Counted from the stretch's first letter, positions 34,415-42,485 are shown. The stretch: 64,000 bases of DNA from Haloparvum alkalitolerans (GCF_050122995.1 NZ_JBNLIA010000015.1:1-64000), one strand, 5' to 3'. Notes: generated by a model from the sequence alone, not told the origin. A program made the numbers and translations.

Positions 34415-35383
34415 CTACGACCGCCGGTTGGTCGGCTCGCGGGGCAGGTCCAGCGACTCGGTCAGGTCGTGCTCCTCGCCGGTGAGGATGTAGAGCACGT
34501 CCTCCAGGACGACCACGAGCTCGGGCAGCTCTCGGGCGACGAGGTAGGTGATCCCGACCAGCGCGACGACCGCGAGCAGCTGGCTGATGATCCGGTCGGA
34601 GACGAAGAAGGACACCCGGTAGGGGTCCGAGGCGCCGAACATCGCCAACACGAGCTCGGGGTACCAGTGCATGTACTGGTTGCCCGCGACGACCGTGATG
34701 AACGTCGTGCGGAGGATGTTCAGCACGTAGATGATCGGCAGCGACACCGCGAGCGCGCGGAGCTTGCGGTTCAGGGGCGCGCTCACCGCGCCCACGAGCC
34801 CGCCGAAGATGGCCATGCTCCCGATGCCGGTACACGCCAGCACGACGGAGATGCGGACGACGTGCCCGTCCGGAAGCACCCACCTGAAGGCGGCGTCGTA
34901 CCCCTCGGTGCTGGTCACGCGCTCGGGGTCGTAGCCGAGCAGGTCGATCAGGAAGCCGGTCTGGTCGGCGACGATCTCGATGAGCACCTGCCGCGGCGCG
35001 GGCAGCGTCGCGCCCGCGACCGTGACCGCGGGGATCGTCTCGAACGGCAGGTAGATGAACAGCATCAGCCCGACCGCGCGGGTGAGCACGAACAGCGAGC
35101 TGCGGCCGCGGTACAGCAACAGGCCCGCGTACGCACACGCGGGCGCGCCGACGAGCGCGAGGATGCTCTCGACGTAGCTCTGGTGCTCGAACGCGAAGTA
35201 GGGGACCATGTACAGCCAGAAGAGGCCGAACAGTCCCCACGCCGCGGCCGCCAGATCGCGGCCGCGGTCGCTCCCGCGATAGTCCAAAAGCGCCGCGATC
35301 CCGAACAGGACCGCGACGATCCACGCGAACGTGAACGTGTCCGGAACCGCGGTGAAGACCGCCTCCGTGACGCCGCTCTGCAT
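34415..35383 (-). CDS. artA: Archaeosortase A
   Basis: A 322-residue membrane transpeptidase-like enzyme with about eight helices. It removes the PGF-CTERM tail of surface proteins and links them to a prenyl lipid. The catalytic triad is visible: Cys184 in VLACTGIGS, Arg225 in NILRTTF and Arg264 in SDRIIS; their spacing (41 and 39 residues) equals that of Cys173, Arg214 and Arg253 in the Haloferax volcanii enzyme. ATG 35383 is chosen over a GTG one codon earlier; a minus-strand CTTTAC (35408-35413) lies 28 bases upstream. Its likely main substrate, the S-layer glycoprotein, is encoded 2.9 kb away. Confidence 0.93.
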   Translation of the reverse strand: MQSGVTEAVFTAVPDTFTFAWIVAVLFGIAALLDYRGSDRGRDLAAAAWGLFGLFWLYMVPYFAFEHQSYVESILALVGAPACAYAGLLLYRGRSSLFVLTRAVGLMLFIYLPFETIPAVTVAGATLPAPRQVLIEIVADQTGFLIDLLGYDPERVTSTEGYDAAFRWVLPDGHVVRISVVLACTGIGSMAIFGGLVGAVSAPLNRKLRALAVSLPIIYVLNILRTTFITVVAGNQYMHWYPELVLAMFGASDPYRVSFFVSDRIISQLLAVVALVGITYLVARELPELVVVLEDVLYILTGEEHDLTESLDLPREPTNRRS

Positions 35384-35593
35384 CACGCGAATCGAGGGCC
35401 GGCGCGCGTAAAGCCCTTATCGTTGCGTGCGTCGGAGGCGCTCAGTAGCGAAGGGGCCACGGGCTCGGGCCACCCGCTACCAACGCCTCCGTTTCAGTGC
35501 GGGACTTCAATAGTGGGTCGTGTGCCGGTCCAACGACCGGTTCCGAGGAGACGGAGCGCTCGAACGGAGCGGTTCGGCGGCGAAAGACTGCGA

Positions 35594-35806
35594 TCAGCTA
35601 TTTCGATCGATCCACACACAGAACGCATCGAAGTCGAGTGCCCCACACTGGTCCGCAATGTTCCGAAGTGTCCCGGTTCGGATCTCGCCGGTCTCGGGGT
35701 GTCCGTACCGGAGCTTGCAGTGGCTCCCCGTTCGGTCCACCGGACGGTATCCGTTGTCGATGAGGACGGCAGCGACCTCTTGTCCCGTGAACTGCCGCCG
35801 AGTCAT
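35594..35806 (-). CDS. hicA: HicA-family toxin
   Basis: A 70-residue HicA-type mRNA interferase. It has the double-stranded-RNA-binding-like fold signature: FTGQEVAAVLIDNGYRPVDRTGSHCKLRY, with the catalytic His29 in GSH. The start (MTRRQF) overlaps the stop of hicB by ATGA. The upstream frame is open but unlike the family. In the usual order hicA comes first; here the antitoxin gene precedes it. Confidence 0.85.
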   Translation of the reverse strand: MTRRQFTGQEVAAVLIDNGYRPVDRTGSHCKLRYGHPETGEIRTGTLRNIADQCGALDFDAFCVWIDRNS

Positions 35807-36102
35807 TCCTCGTCCGCGTCGAACCACGGAACGTCCGGAACGCCGGCCTCGTCGGGGACCGACTCGGGGTCGAGACCCCACTCCCGGAGGTCCTCGTCAG
35901 TGACCGGCTCGCCGGCCGCACCGGTGTGGAGCGCGACCGCCTCGTCGATCATCTCCAGGGCGTGCTCGCGGGTCTCGCCCTGCGTCGTCACGCCCGTCTC
36001 CCGGTCGGTGACGATCCACGCCTCGCCGTCCGCGGAGCGTTCCAGCGTGATGTGGGACGGGGGGGACGGTTTCTCGCCGTCATCGCCCGTGTCGGTGCTC
36101 AT
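35803..36102 (-). CDS. hicB: HicB-family antitoxin
   Basis: A 99-residue HicB-like protein: ITLERSADGEAWIVTDRETGVTTQGETREHALEMIDEAVALH is the partial RNase-H-like fold of HicB. No helix-turn-helix or ribbon-helix-helix domain is apparent at the C-terminus, which instead is acidic (PWFDADEE). It precedes and overlaps hicA. A minus-strand TATA-like CCTTTTGCC about 28 bases upstream fits a leaderless message. The N-terminus MSTDT is shared with the antitoxin at 42480. Confidence 0.85.
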   Translation of the reverse strand: MSTDTGDDGEKPSPPSHITLERSADGEAWIVTDRETGVTTQGETREHALEMIDEAVALHTGAAGEPVTDEDLREWGLDPESVPDEAGVPDVPWFDADEE

Positions 36103-36201
36103 GGCTCTCGATAGTTCGTTCCCGGGCAAAAGGGTTCGGGCGCGACCGCGGGCGCGCGCCGCGCTGAGGTACGTAGCGCTGAAAATTGGCTGCAAGCGTT
36201 C

Positions 36202-36249
36202 GCCTTCGCAGGGGATCAGCGTATCGCCTTCGCAGGGGATCAGCGTATC
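36202..36249 (+). repeat. 24-bp perfect tandem duplication
   Basis: GCCTTCGCAGGGGATCAGCG plus TATC occurs twice in a row (36202-36225 and 36226-36249), between the hicBA promoter and the remains of the next toxin gene. It is the only such short tandem repeat in the toxin region. Confidence 0.85.
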
Positions 36250-36285
36250 TAAACACTCCCGGATCGGCCACCATCGCGCTCGGTG

Positions 36286-36560
36286 TCAGTCGTCCGCGGT
36301 GTAGGCGCCGCTCCGATGTTCGATCCGATGCACTTCCAGAACACCGCCCTCGCGGTTCAGCGTACAGGCGAGCCGGTACTGCCCCACGCGCAGTTTCGAG
36401 AACGGACCGCCCGTCAGTGGCTCCAAGAACTCCGAAGGCTCGCGCCACGGTGACGACACGATCTCGTCGAGTTTGCTGACGAGTCGATCCTGTACGTGCG
36501 CGTCGAGGGTCGCGAACTGGTCGGCAGCGCGGGGCGAGAACGATCAGGTCCAGTCACCAT
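36286..36560 (-). pseudogene. Frameshifted RelE/ParE-family toxin
   Basis: From the stop at 36286 the minus strand reads back ...SFSPRAADQFATLDAHVQDR, KLDEIVSSPWREPSEFLEPL, SKLRVGQYRLACTLN and VLEVHRIEHRSGAYTADD, a nearly complete RelE/ParE toxin of about 85 residues. An in-frame TGA precedes SFSPR, and the only suitable ATG (36560, 15 bases after the antitoxin stop) is in another frame. So a small indel or a nonsense change has broken the N-terminus, or the sequence has an error here. The ribbon-helix-helix antitoxin upstream is intact. Confidence 0.65.
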
Positions 36561-36575
36561 CACTCGCCCTCCAGG

Positions 36576-36872
36576 CTACTCGTCGTCCTCGTTTCGGTCC
36601 ATCAGTTCGACGACCTCCTCACGAGTGACGAGTTCCGCGCCGGAGCGCAGCTCGTGCTCACTGGTCGCGATGGACTTCCATCCCTCCCGGGAGAACTCGG
36701 GGTGTTTCACCGCGTCCCGGGCGACGTATCGGAGGAACTCGCTGCGCGAGTTGAACCCCTCCTCGCGCCACGTCGCGTCGATGTCCTCGAGGAACGCCTC
36801 GCTCAGCCGGAGGTTGATCTGTACCATCTCGGGCCCGCTGCCGTCGCCACCGCCTGATTCGGCGTTCGACAT
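36576..36872 (-). CDS. Ribbon-helix-helix antitoxin
   Basis: A 98-residue protein. After a Gly/Ser-rich start, MVQINLRLSEAFLEDIDATWREEGFNSRSEFLRYVARDAV is a MetJ/Arc/CopG ribbon-helix-helix domain, followed by a C-terminal arm (TSEHELRSGAELVTREEVVEL) of the type that wraps RelE toxins. ATG 36872 is chosen; a TATA-like sequence containing TATGCATA (36895-36902) lies 28 bases upstream. The cognate toxin gene 15 bases downstream is broken, leaving an orphan antitoxin. Confidence 0.83.
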   Translation of the reverse strand: MSNAESGGGDGSGPEMVQINLRLSEAFLEDIDATWREEGFNSRSEFLRYVARDAVKHPEFSREGWKSIATSEHELRSGAELVTREEVVELMDRNEDDE

Positions 36873-37017
36873 ATGCTCATGCTTTACGTGCGTGTATGCA
36901 TAAGCGTTCGTCCGCGGTGGCTTCCGGGCGATGGGGACCGCGAAATCCGGCACGAACCGGTGTCGCGCGCAGGTGACGGCTCAGTAGTACCGCGTGCGCT
37001 TCGTTCCGATTCTCGGT

Positions 37018-37479
37018 TCAGGGCGGGTTCTCTGCCGTATTCAGCTCCGCGAGCGACCCCGTTTCGTACGCTCGACGCCAGAGCTGCAGGACTGCACGGG
37101 CGACGAGTACCGGTTCCTCGACGGTGATACACGAGGCGACAGCAGTCTCCGAGTCCGCGTCCGGTGGCTCGTGGAAATGCTTCTCGGGAGAATGCGGGTT
37201 CGGGTGACGGTCGAACCGCCAGTTGATCGCTTCGTCGACGTAGTGAAACCGATACGCGCCGCCCGCGTACCACGTCACGTCCAGTCGTGCGGTGTCGGCA
37301 CCGTCGAAGCCGTCTACGAACCGCACCTGCAGTTCGCGAGGCGAAATCGGGTCGTCGAAGGAAACGTCGTCGACGAGTGGGTCCCGAGCGAAACACCGGT
37401 CACGAATCAGCTCCATCGCGCCGTAATCGGGGCCGCCGACGGCCGCCGAGAGCTCCGTCGGATCGATTCCGGACGCCAT
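37018..37479 (-). CDS. TumE-like (DUF6516) toxin candidate
   Basis: A 153-residue protein. The central part, WYAGGAYRFHYVDEAINWRFDRHPN followed by PHSPEKHFHEPP, matches the conserved Arg-Trp/Phe-Asp and His-rich stretch of DUF6516, called the TumE toxin family in toxin-antitoxin annotation. The C-terminal third is helical (EEPVLVARAVLQLWRRAY). The start codon overlaps the stop of the upstream regulator by one base (TGATG), the pair layout of haloarchaeal DUF7342-DUF6516 modules. Whether it is toxic is not known. Confidence 0.75.
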   Translation of the reverse strand: MASGIDPTELSAAVGGPDYGAMELIRDRCFARDPLVDDVSFDDPISPRELQVRFVDGFDGADTARLDVTWYAGGAYRFHYVDEAINWRFDRHPNPHSPEKHFHEPPDADSETAVASCITVEEPVLVARAVLQLWRRAYETGSLAELNTAENPP

Positions 37480-38084
37480 CAGGCCGTCGCGCCGCGGTCG
37501 CGGTCGTCAGCGAGCGCACCGCGTGAGTCGCGGTCCTCGTCCGCGTGCGATCCGCGGTCGGTCGGCCTGTCGTCGGGGTCGAAGTCGTACAGCGCCAGCG
37601 CGGCTTGTGCGACCGCGAGGTCGCGCTCGAGCGCGCGCCAGTCGCTCACCGCGGTCCATCCGGCCTCGTCGTCGCCCGACAGCCGGAGCGCGAGGTCGTC
37701 CGGGCCGGCGGCGTCGTGCCGGTCGGCGTACGCCGCGAGGCGGTCGCGAACGTCGCGGATGCCCGCGGTCAGCTCCTCTCGCGAGAGTCGCTCGTGGAGG
37801 TCGCGGACGCGCTCCATCGCGAGGCTCTCCCGTGATCGGACGTACTTCGTCCCGCGACCGGTCGGGACCGCGGTCGCGACGCCGGTGTCGGCCAGCGTCT
37901 CGAGGTGCGTCCGAGCGGTCGGCTCGCTCACGCGGGCGCGGTCCGCGAACGCACTCGCGTACGCGGGCTCGGTCGTCGAGCGAAGGACCTCGTGCACGCG
38001 CTCGAAGGGCGTCGTCTCCGCGCACCACTCCTCGACGACCGCCTCGTTCACGGACCCGGACCACGGCTCCTCGTGCTCGACCAT
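37479..38084 (-). CDS. Winged-helix protein (DUF7342-like), partner of TumE-like gene
   Basis: A 201-residue protein. Residues about 20-85 are a winged helix of ArsR/MarR type (ADRARVSEPTARTHLETLADTGVATAVPTGRGTKYVRS), followed by a helical region (RVRDLHERLSREELTAGIRDVRDRLAAY) and an acidic, Arg/Asp-rich tail. It is the presumed antitoxin or autorepressor of the TumE-like gene. A TATA-like AGATATTTC (minus strand, about 38113-38121) lies 32 bases before the ATG, so the pair has its own leaderless promoter. Confidence 0.77.
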   Translation of the reverse strand: MVEHEEPWSGSVNEAVVEEWCAETTPFERVHEVLRSTTEPAYASAFADRARVSEPTARTHLETLADTGVATAVPTGRGTKYVRSRESLAMERVRDLHERLSREELTAGIRDVRDRLAAYADRHDAAGPDDLALRLSGDDEAGWTAVSDWRALERDLAVAQAALALYDFDPDDRPTDRGSHADEDRDSRGALADDRDRGATA

Positions 38085-38194
38085 ATCCGTGATCCAAGCT
38101 CCAGGAAGAAATATCTACTCCCGAAAACGCATAGTTGTCCCAACCAGGTCCAGATCGCGAGCGTCGCCGCTACGCGGTCGGTGAGCGCGGTGCG

Positions 38195-38199
38195 AAAAA
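38195..38199 (-). terminator. T-run after the S-layer gene
   Basis: Five T on the minus strand about 52 bases past the S-layer stop. Weak evidence, but a very highly expressed gene should end in such a site. Confidence 0.3.
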
Positions 38200-38250
38200 T
38201 GGGCTGCAAATCGGGACCGACCCTCGCGGGTCAGTGGTTAGGCGTCCGTG

Positions 38251-40995
38251 TTAGGGACGGCGGCGAGTCGCGAGCAGCGCGGCGGCGACGAGCGCGACGA
38301 GCGCGACGACGGCGCCGAAGCCGGGCGTGTCGTCGGACGTCGTGGTCGTCTCCTCAGGCTCCTCGGTCGTCTCCTCGGTGGTTTCCTCGGTGGTCTCCTC
38401 GGTGGTTTCCTCGGTGGTCTCCTCCGTGGTTTCCTCCGTGGTTTCCTCTTCCGTAGTGTCCTCGGAGACGGACTCAACGACGACACCGTCGACGGTCACA
38501 CGCGGCACGGCGCCGCTAATGCGAGCCTCGAAGGTGTCCTCGGCAGCCTGTTCACTGAAGTCCATCGTGGTGCTCCACGTACGGTCCTCAGCAACAGTCA
38601 CAGTCTGCGTCTTGACGAAGCGCGGCTCAGTATCCTCCGTCGCGCTTGCGCGGACGGTGATCTCGGAGCCAGGCGCGACGGTCGTCGTGCCCGTGATCTG
38701 CTGGTCGGAGGCAGCCTCGACCTCGACGGGGTCGCTATCGAAGCTACCCTCGCGGTCGTTCAGCGTGAAGGTTCCAGTAACGGCTTCCTGGTCCTCTTCG
38801 TCCGGAGCCGTGTCGCGGTCGTCCAGACCGAGCAGGGCGGAGTCGTTCACCGTGAAGGTGGCGTCGAAGGACGCACCGTCACGCATGTTGAGATCGCTCG
38901 AACTGATGCCCTGGTCCGTGGTACTGCTTCCACGGTCCCACTGGGCATTATTCGTGTTCAGAACCAGGTAGTAGCTGTCGTTCTCACTGTCGGCGATAAC
39001 CGAGATGGCGTTCTCCGACTGCGAGAGGTTCAGCGTGATCGGCTGGCGGTTCTGACGCGGGTTGTTCTGCTCGATTGCGAGCTCGAAGTTGTCGTTGTCA
39101 ACCGCAGCGAGGAAGTCCTCAGTGACAACACCGCTCTCTTCAGCGCCAAGGGCGCCGGCAAGACCGGTCGCGTCGATCTGGTGAACCACGAGGTCCTCCT
39201 TCGCAACGTCGGAGGTCTCTGTGAGGTCACCCTCTTCGACGGCCGTCGTGATGTCCTCAAGCTCCTCGTAGTCACCCGCGGTGCCCTTCGGGGCAGTCCA
39301 GATAGTCATGCCGTCCGTGGACCGCTCGGACAACGTGACCAGCATGACATCGTCCGAATTGTCGATGACATCGGAGTAGTCGTTGTTACTTCCTGCAAGC
39401 ACGTAGGTGTCGTAGTCACCAGCACTGATGAGACCGGAGATCTCGACATCGCCGTGCTCGTTCTGGGAAGTTACCTCGTCGTCATCGTGAACAGCAGTGA
39501 GCAGATCGTCACCAGTGCCATCGCCCGCCTTGTACGTGTTGAAGCGGAGCGTCACTTCACCGTCGTCGTTGCCGTCCTCGACGGTGGCGTTGTACTGGTA
39601 GCCGTCCTCCTCAAGGTTGCCAAGGACAACCTGTGCCGTGTCGGAAGCACCAGTAACTTCGATAGTGTACTCAACGTAGTCACCGCGTTCCTCAGTCACC
39701 GTGTTCTGCGCGAAGGATGTCTCGCCTTCCGAGACTTCCTCAACAGTGATGGAGTTCGAATCTTCCGCAGTCGTGTCGATCACGGTATATTCGAGGTCGT
39801 AGTCCGCAGCCTCGATACCGGAGAAGTTCGTCGTGTACGTACTGCCACCCGAGACGCCCTCGATCGTGACACGGTCGTTCTCAGTGTCGTTGGACACCGT
39901 CAGACCCGTGTCGTCGAAGATCATCTCGAGTTCCTCAGCGGAGAGGTCACCGTCGGCCTCAGTCACGTTGACGGTGAACTCGCCACGGTTGGACTCCAGA
40001 TCAAGGTCGACCTCGGAGCCGCTGCCCTCGTTGTCGACCGTGTCCGAGCCGAAGTCAGCAGTCAGATCCTGCACGACGATGTCGAAGTCGTCGCTCGCCT
40101 CCGCAGCGTCAGGATCACGGACCTGGAAGACTGCCTCGTTACGGTTCGCGGAGTTGAAAACCACGACACCGTTGCCGTCACTCGTTCGCTGGACGCGGGT
40201 CGAGTAGCTGTCCGTCCCCGTACGCTCACGGAGCTGGATCTGACGGTTCTCAGTGACGTTGTAGACCGCGAACGACTGGCCCTGCCAGACGATCTCGTCA
40301 CCGATTTCCGTGTAGTCGTAGGCAGCGTCAACGCCGTACTGGTTGGCGATGTCCTCGTCGGACTCGCTACCGTCCAGAGTCTGGCCGATTGCGAGTTCGA
40401 GCGTCGCACTATCGTCGGCACCGCTTGCCAGACCAGTTGCAGCACTGGATTCACCAGTATTCAGAGCGACATCAACATCGTACGTACCGTCGCTCTGATG
40501 GTTGGTGATCATGTCACCAGCACTGTTAGCGTCACCAGGGTCGGCGTTGTCGTTGAGCGTCACCTCGATGTTCGATGCACTCGACCCGTTGAGATCGTAC
40601 TCATCGGTGAGAGTGATCAGAATGGCATTGTCCTGAGCATCAACGTCGAAATCGGTGATCTCTGAACCGTCAACGAATACAGAGACATCGTTGGAAGAGA
40701 TCGACGTATCGACGTTTGGCTCAGCACTTCCAGCGGAGTAATCGACGTAAATGTCAGAGACATTCCCGTCGGTTAGTACCTGGGAACTGTTGTTAATGCC
40801 GAACGTAACATTGTGCTGTGCGTCTGCGCCTGCATCGTTGGGTGTAGCAACGATGCTGCTGGAAGAGTCTTCGATCTGCCATGCTGCAGCACCGCCCGCG
40901 AAAGAGAGCGGGACTGCGAACACGGACAGAACCATAATCGCAGCCAGGAACACTGCGCGTCCCTTCGTGCGATAGTTTGTGTTTTCGCTTGTCAT
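38251..40995 (-). CDS. csg: S-layer glycoprotein (PGF-CTERM protein)
   Basis: A 914-residue secreted surface protein. A signal peptide (about residues 1-38, core VFLAAIMVLSVFAVPLSFAGGAAA) is followed by a long Asp/Thr/Val-rich beta-domain ectodomain with many N-glycosylation sequons (NVT, NGS, NFS, NDT, NAT, NLS, NDS), a Thr/Glu repeat stalk (ETTE units, about 855-885; likely O-glycosylated), and PGF at 891-893, a hydrophobic helix and RRR, the sorting tail cut by archaeosortase A. This is the layout of haloarchaeal cell-surface glycoproteins that form the S-layer. Two similar promoters lie upstream. Codon use is less GC-biased than in neighbours. Confidence 0.93.
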   Translation of the reverse strand: MTSENTNYRTKGRAVFLAAIMVLSVFAVPLSFAGGAAAWQIEDSSSSIVATPNDAGADAQHNVTFGINNSSQVLTDGNVSDIYVDYSAGSAEPNVDTSISSNDVSVFVDGSEITDFDVDAQDNAILITLTDEYDLNGSSASNIEVTLNDNADPGDANSAGDMITNHQSDGTYDVDVALNTGESSAATGLASGADDSATLELAIGQTLDGSESDEDIANQYGVDAAYDYTEIGDEIVWQGQSFAVYNVTENRQIQLRERTGTDSYSTRVQRTSDGNGVVVFNSANRNEAVFQVRDPDAAEASDDFDIVVQDLTADFGSDTVDNEGSGSEVDLDLESNRGEFTVNVTEADGDLSAEELEMIFDDTGLTVSNDTENDRVTIEGVSGGSTYTTNFSGIEAADYDLEYTVIDTTAEDSNSITVEEVSEGETSFAQNTVTEERGDYVEYTIEVTGASDTAQVVLGNLEEDGYQYNATVEDGNDDGEVTLRFNTYKAGDGTGDDLLTAVHDDDEVTSQNEHGDVEISGLISAGDYDTYVLAGSNNDYSDVIDNSDDVMLVTLSERSTDGMTIWTAPKGTAGDYEELEDITTAVEEGDLTETSDVAKEDLVVHQIDATGLAGALGAEESGVVTEDFLAAVDNDNFELAIEQNNPRQNRQPITLNLSQSENAISVIADSENDSYYLVLNTNNAQWDRGSSTTDQGISSSDLNMRDGASFDATFTVNDSALLGLDDRDTAPDEEDQEAVTGTFTLNDREGSFDSDPVEVEAASDQQITGTTTVAPGSEITVRASATEDTEPRFVKTQTVTVAEDRTWSTTMDFSEQAAEDTFEARISGAVPRVTVDGVVVESVSEDTTEEETTEETTEETTEETTEETTEETTEETTEEPEETTTTSDDTPGFGAVVALVALVAAALLATRRRP

Positions 40996-41156
40996 GTTTA
41001 GTTAGTTGTTGCATCCGGCGACAGGACCTTTCTCCCAACCTTGACCGAACGCCCGCCATCGGCACCAACATCGTCGTCGCGTTCCGGCCGGACTCGGTCA
41101 GGGATACTCGCTGCTGCCACCATGGGTAGGGGTACGGACGGAACAAACGCACCTCG

Positions 41157-41172
41157 TTATAAATACTTTGTG
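41157..41172 (-). promoter_or_regulatory. S-layer gene proximal promoter (P1)
   Basis: On the minus strand CACAAAGTATTTATAA, a strong TATA element. Transcription from here would begin near 41135 and leave a leader of about 140 bases, unlike most genes in the window. Confidence 0.65.
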
Positions 41173-41243
41173 TTGAATGACCTATCGTGTGACGCCTTCA
41201 CACGCCCGAATCCGGGGGGTAGAGCCGTTTCGGCGGGATTTCC

Positions 41244-41258
41244 CATAAGTACTTTGTG
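41244..41258 (-). promoter_or_regulatory. S-layer gene distal promoter (P2)
   Basis: On the minus strand CACAAAGTACTTATG, identical to P1 at 13 of 15 positions and 86 bases further upstream. The repeated box suggests tandem promoters for high expression. Confidence 0.5.
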
Positions 41259-41674
41259 GCCCGTCCGACGCGTGGCCGACTGAAGACGGCGCGAATCAGG
41301 CAGCTCGGGGGTGAGAATCGCGGCCGCGGGCTGGGACGCGGGCGTCGCGGCGCCGGACGCGGTCGCGGGGATGTGCGGCAGCCTCCCGGACATCGGCGTC
41401 GCGGACCTCGCGTGTTTGCGGACAGGGATTCAGCTCGCGCGATCCCGGACGGCGTCAGCGGCGTCCGCTACTGCGGAGCGGACTGCGGAGGGGCCGACAC
41501 ACGTCTAGACGCTCGCGCACGCGAGCGACGCGTCCGCGAAGAGTCATCGGCATGACTCCGCGAGTTCGAGGAACGGACGCGACGCATCGCTCCGAGACGG
41601 TCGCCGAACGGCTTCCCTTCCCACGGAGCGACCCGACCGATACGTCGACCGATTCGGCGTGAAACGGGACGACG
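41259..41674. other. Spacer without recognisable gene
   Basis: About 400 bases between the S-layer promoters and the small gene at 41675. Open frames exist on both strands but none has family-like or acidic composition. A short palindrome CGTCTAGACG (41502-41511) abuts a GCTCGCG/CGCGAGC hairpin (41511-41526). Nothing else is seen. Confidence 0.4.
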
Positions 41675-41905
41675 ATGAACGCCGAGGAACGTGACGAGCT
41701 GGTCGCGGACAACGCCCGCGAACGTCGAGCGTTCGTCATCTCCTGGGCCGCGTCCGTCCGGACCCACGACGACGCGGAGTGGTCACGCCAGGGGAACGTC
41801 CTCATCGACTCGCAGCTGCAGTCCGCCCGCGAGACGGAGCTCTCTCCCGAGGAGTACGCCGCCCGCGAGCGCTCGACTCGAGGCTCGCGGTCGGGCGAGG
41901 AGTGA
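41675..41905 (+). CDS. Small acidic protein of unknown function
   Basis: A 76-residue acidic, mostly helical protein (MNAEERDELVADNARERRAF, then WAASVRTHDDAEWSRQG and a C-terminal Arg/Ser/Glu tail). I do not recognise it. That it is real is supported by a second, damaged copy of its 3' half 0.65 kb downstream (42549-42663), where the end of the frame is preserved with mostly conservative changes. It lies beside toxin-antitoxin genes, in the opposite direction. Confidence 0.55.
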   Translation: MNAEERDELVADNARERRAFVISWAASVRTHDDAEWSRQGNVLIDSQLQSARETELSPEEYAARERSTRGSRSGEE

Positions 41906-41938
41906 CGACCGCGGTCGCGACCGCCGAAAGCGGACTCC

Positions 41939-42202
41939 TCAGGGCGGGAGATAGCGGTCGTACACGTTCCGGCGATGCCCCACCGCTTCGACAATGAGAC
42001 GATCGTTCGACCGGTCCCAGGTGATGATCGCCCGGTAGTCCCCGGCCCGGAGTTTGTAGTAGGGGTAGCCCGCGAGTGGTTCGAGACGGTGGTCGGTCCA
42101 CTCGGTCGCCTCGTCGACCTTGTTCATCACGCGGTCGGCGACCTGTTGGTCGTGTTTTTCGAGGTGCTCGACCGCCTGCTCCGTGTACTCGACCCGCGTC
42201 AG
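41939..42202 (-). CDS. RelE-family toxin with non-standard start
   Basis: An 87-residue RelE/ParE-type ribonuclease toxin: TRVEYTEQAVEHLEKHDQQVADRVMNKVD, LEPLAGYPYYKLRAGDYRAIITWD and IVEAVGHRRNVYDRY, with the Arg/Tyr/His residues of the RelE active site. The family start aligns with CTG at 42202, which overlaps the antitoxin stop as CTGA where ATGA would be expected. No ATG or GTG in this frame lies close upstream. Either CTG is used through translational coupling, or a start mutation has weakened the toxin. Confidence 0.75.
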   Translation of the reverse strand: MTRVEYTEQAVEHLEKHDQQVADRVMNKVDEATEWTDHRLEPLAGYPYYKLRAGDYRAIITWDRSNDRLIVEAVGHRRNVYDRYLPP

Positions 42203-42480
42203 TCCTCGTCCGCGAGCCCGAGTCGCTCCCGCACCTCGTCCGCGTCGTGCGTCGCGCCGCGTTCGACCTGCTCGCGGCTCCGCTCCAAGTCGTCGAGCGT
42301 CTCCTCCGAGAGCCGCGTCGACGGCTCCACCCAACTGCGAAGGGCGTCGCGGATCGCCTCCGACTTCGAGGAATACCCGCGCCGCTCCCACTCCTCATCG
42401 ATCCGAGCCAGAAGCCCCTCCGGCACTCGGACGTTGATCTTCTCCATTCGGTTGTCCCCCGCGTCCGTGTCGGTGCTCAT
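42199..42480 (-). CDS. Ribbon-helix-helix antitoxin
   Basis: A 93-residue protein. MEKINVRVPEGLLARIDEEWERRGYSSKSEAIRDALRSWV (about 12-51) is a CopG-type ribbon-helix-helix DNA-binding domain; the C-terminal helix (LSEETLDDLERSREQVERG) should bind the RelE partner. The ATG at 42480 gives the MSTDT start also seen in the HicB-like protein; a second ATG eleven codons later is possible. Its promoter has a direct repeat between the TATA box and the start codon. Confidence 0.82.
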   Translation of the reverse strand: MSTDTDAGDNRMEKINVRVPEGLLARIDEEWERRGYSSKSEAIRDALRSWVEPSTRLSEETLDDLERSREQVERGATHDADEVRERLGLADED

Positions 42481-42485
42481 GGGCT

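Noticed and set aside
38340..38455. Short repeats at the 3' end of the S-layer gene as a microsatellite
   Set aside because: They encode the Thr/Glu stalk in frame; this is normal for S-layer glycoproteins.
41311..41508. Small plus-strand open frame after the S-layer promoters
   Set aside because: Ala/Arg-rich, not acidic, no promoter or family resemblance.
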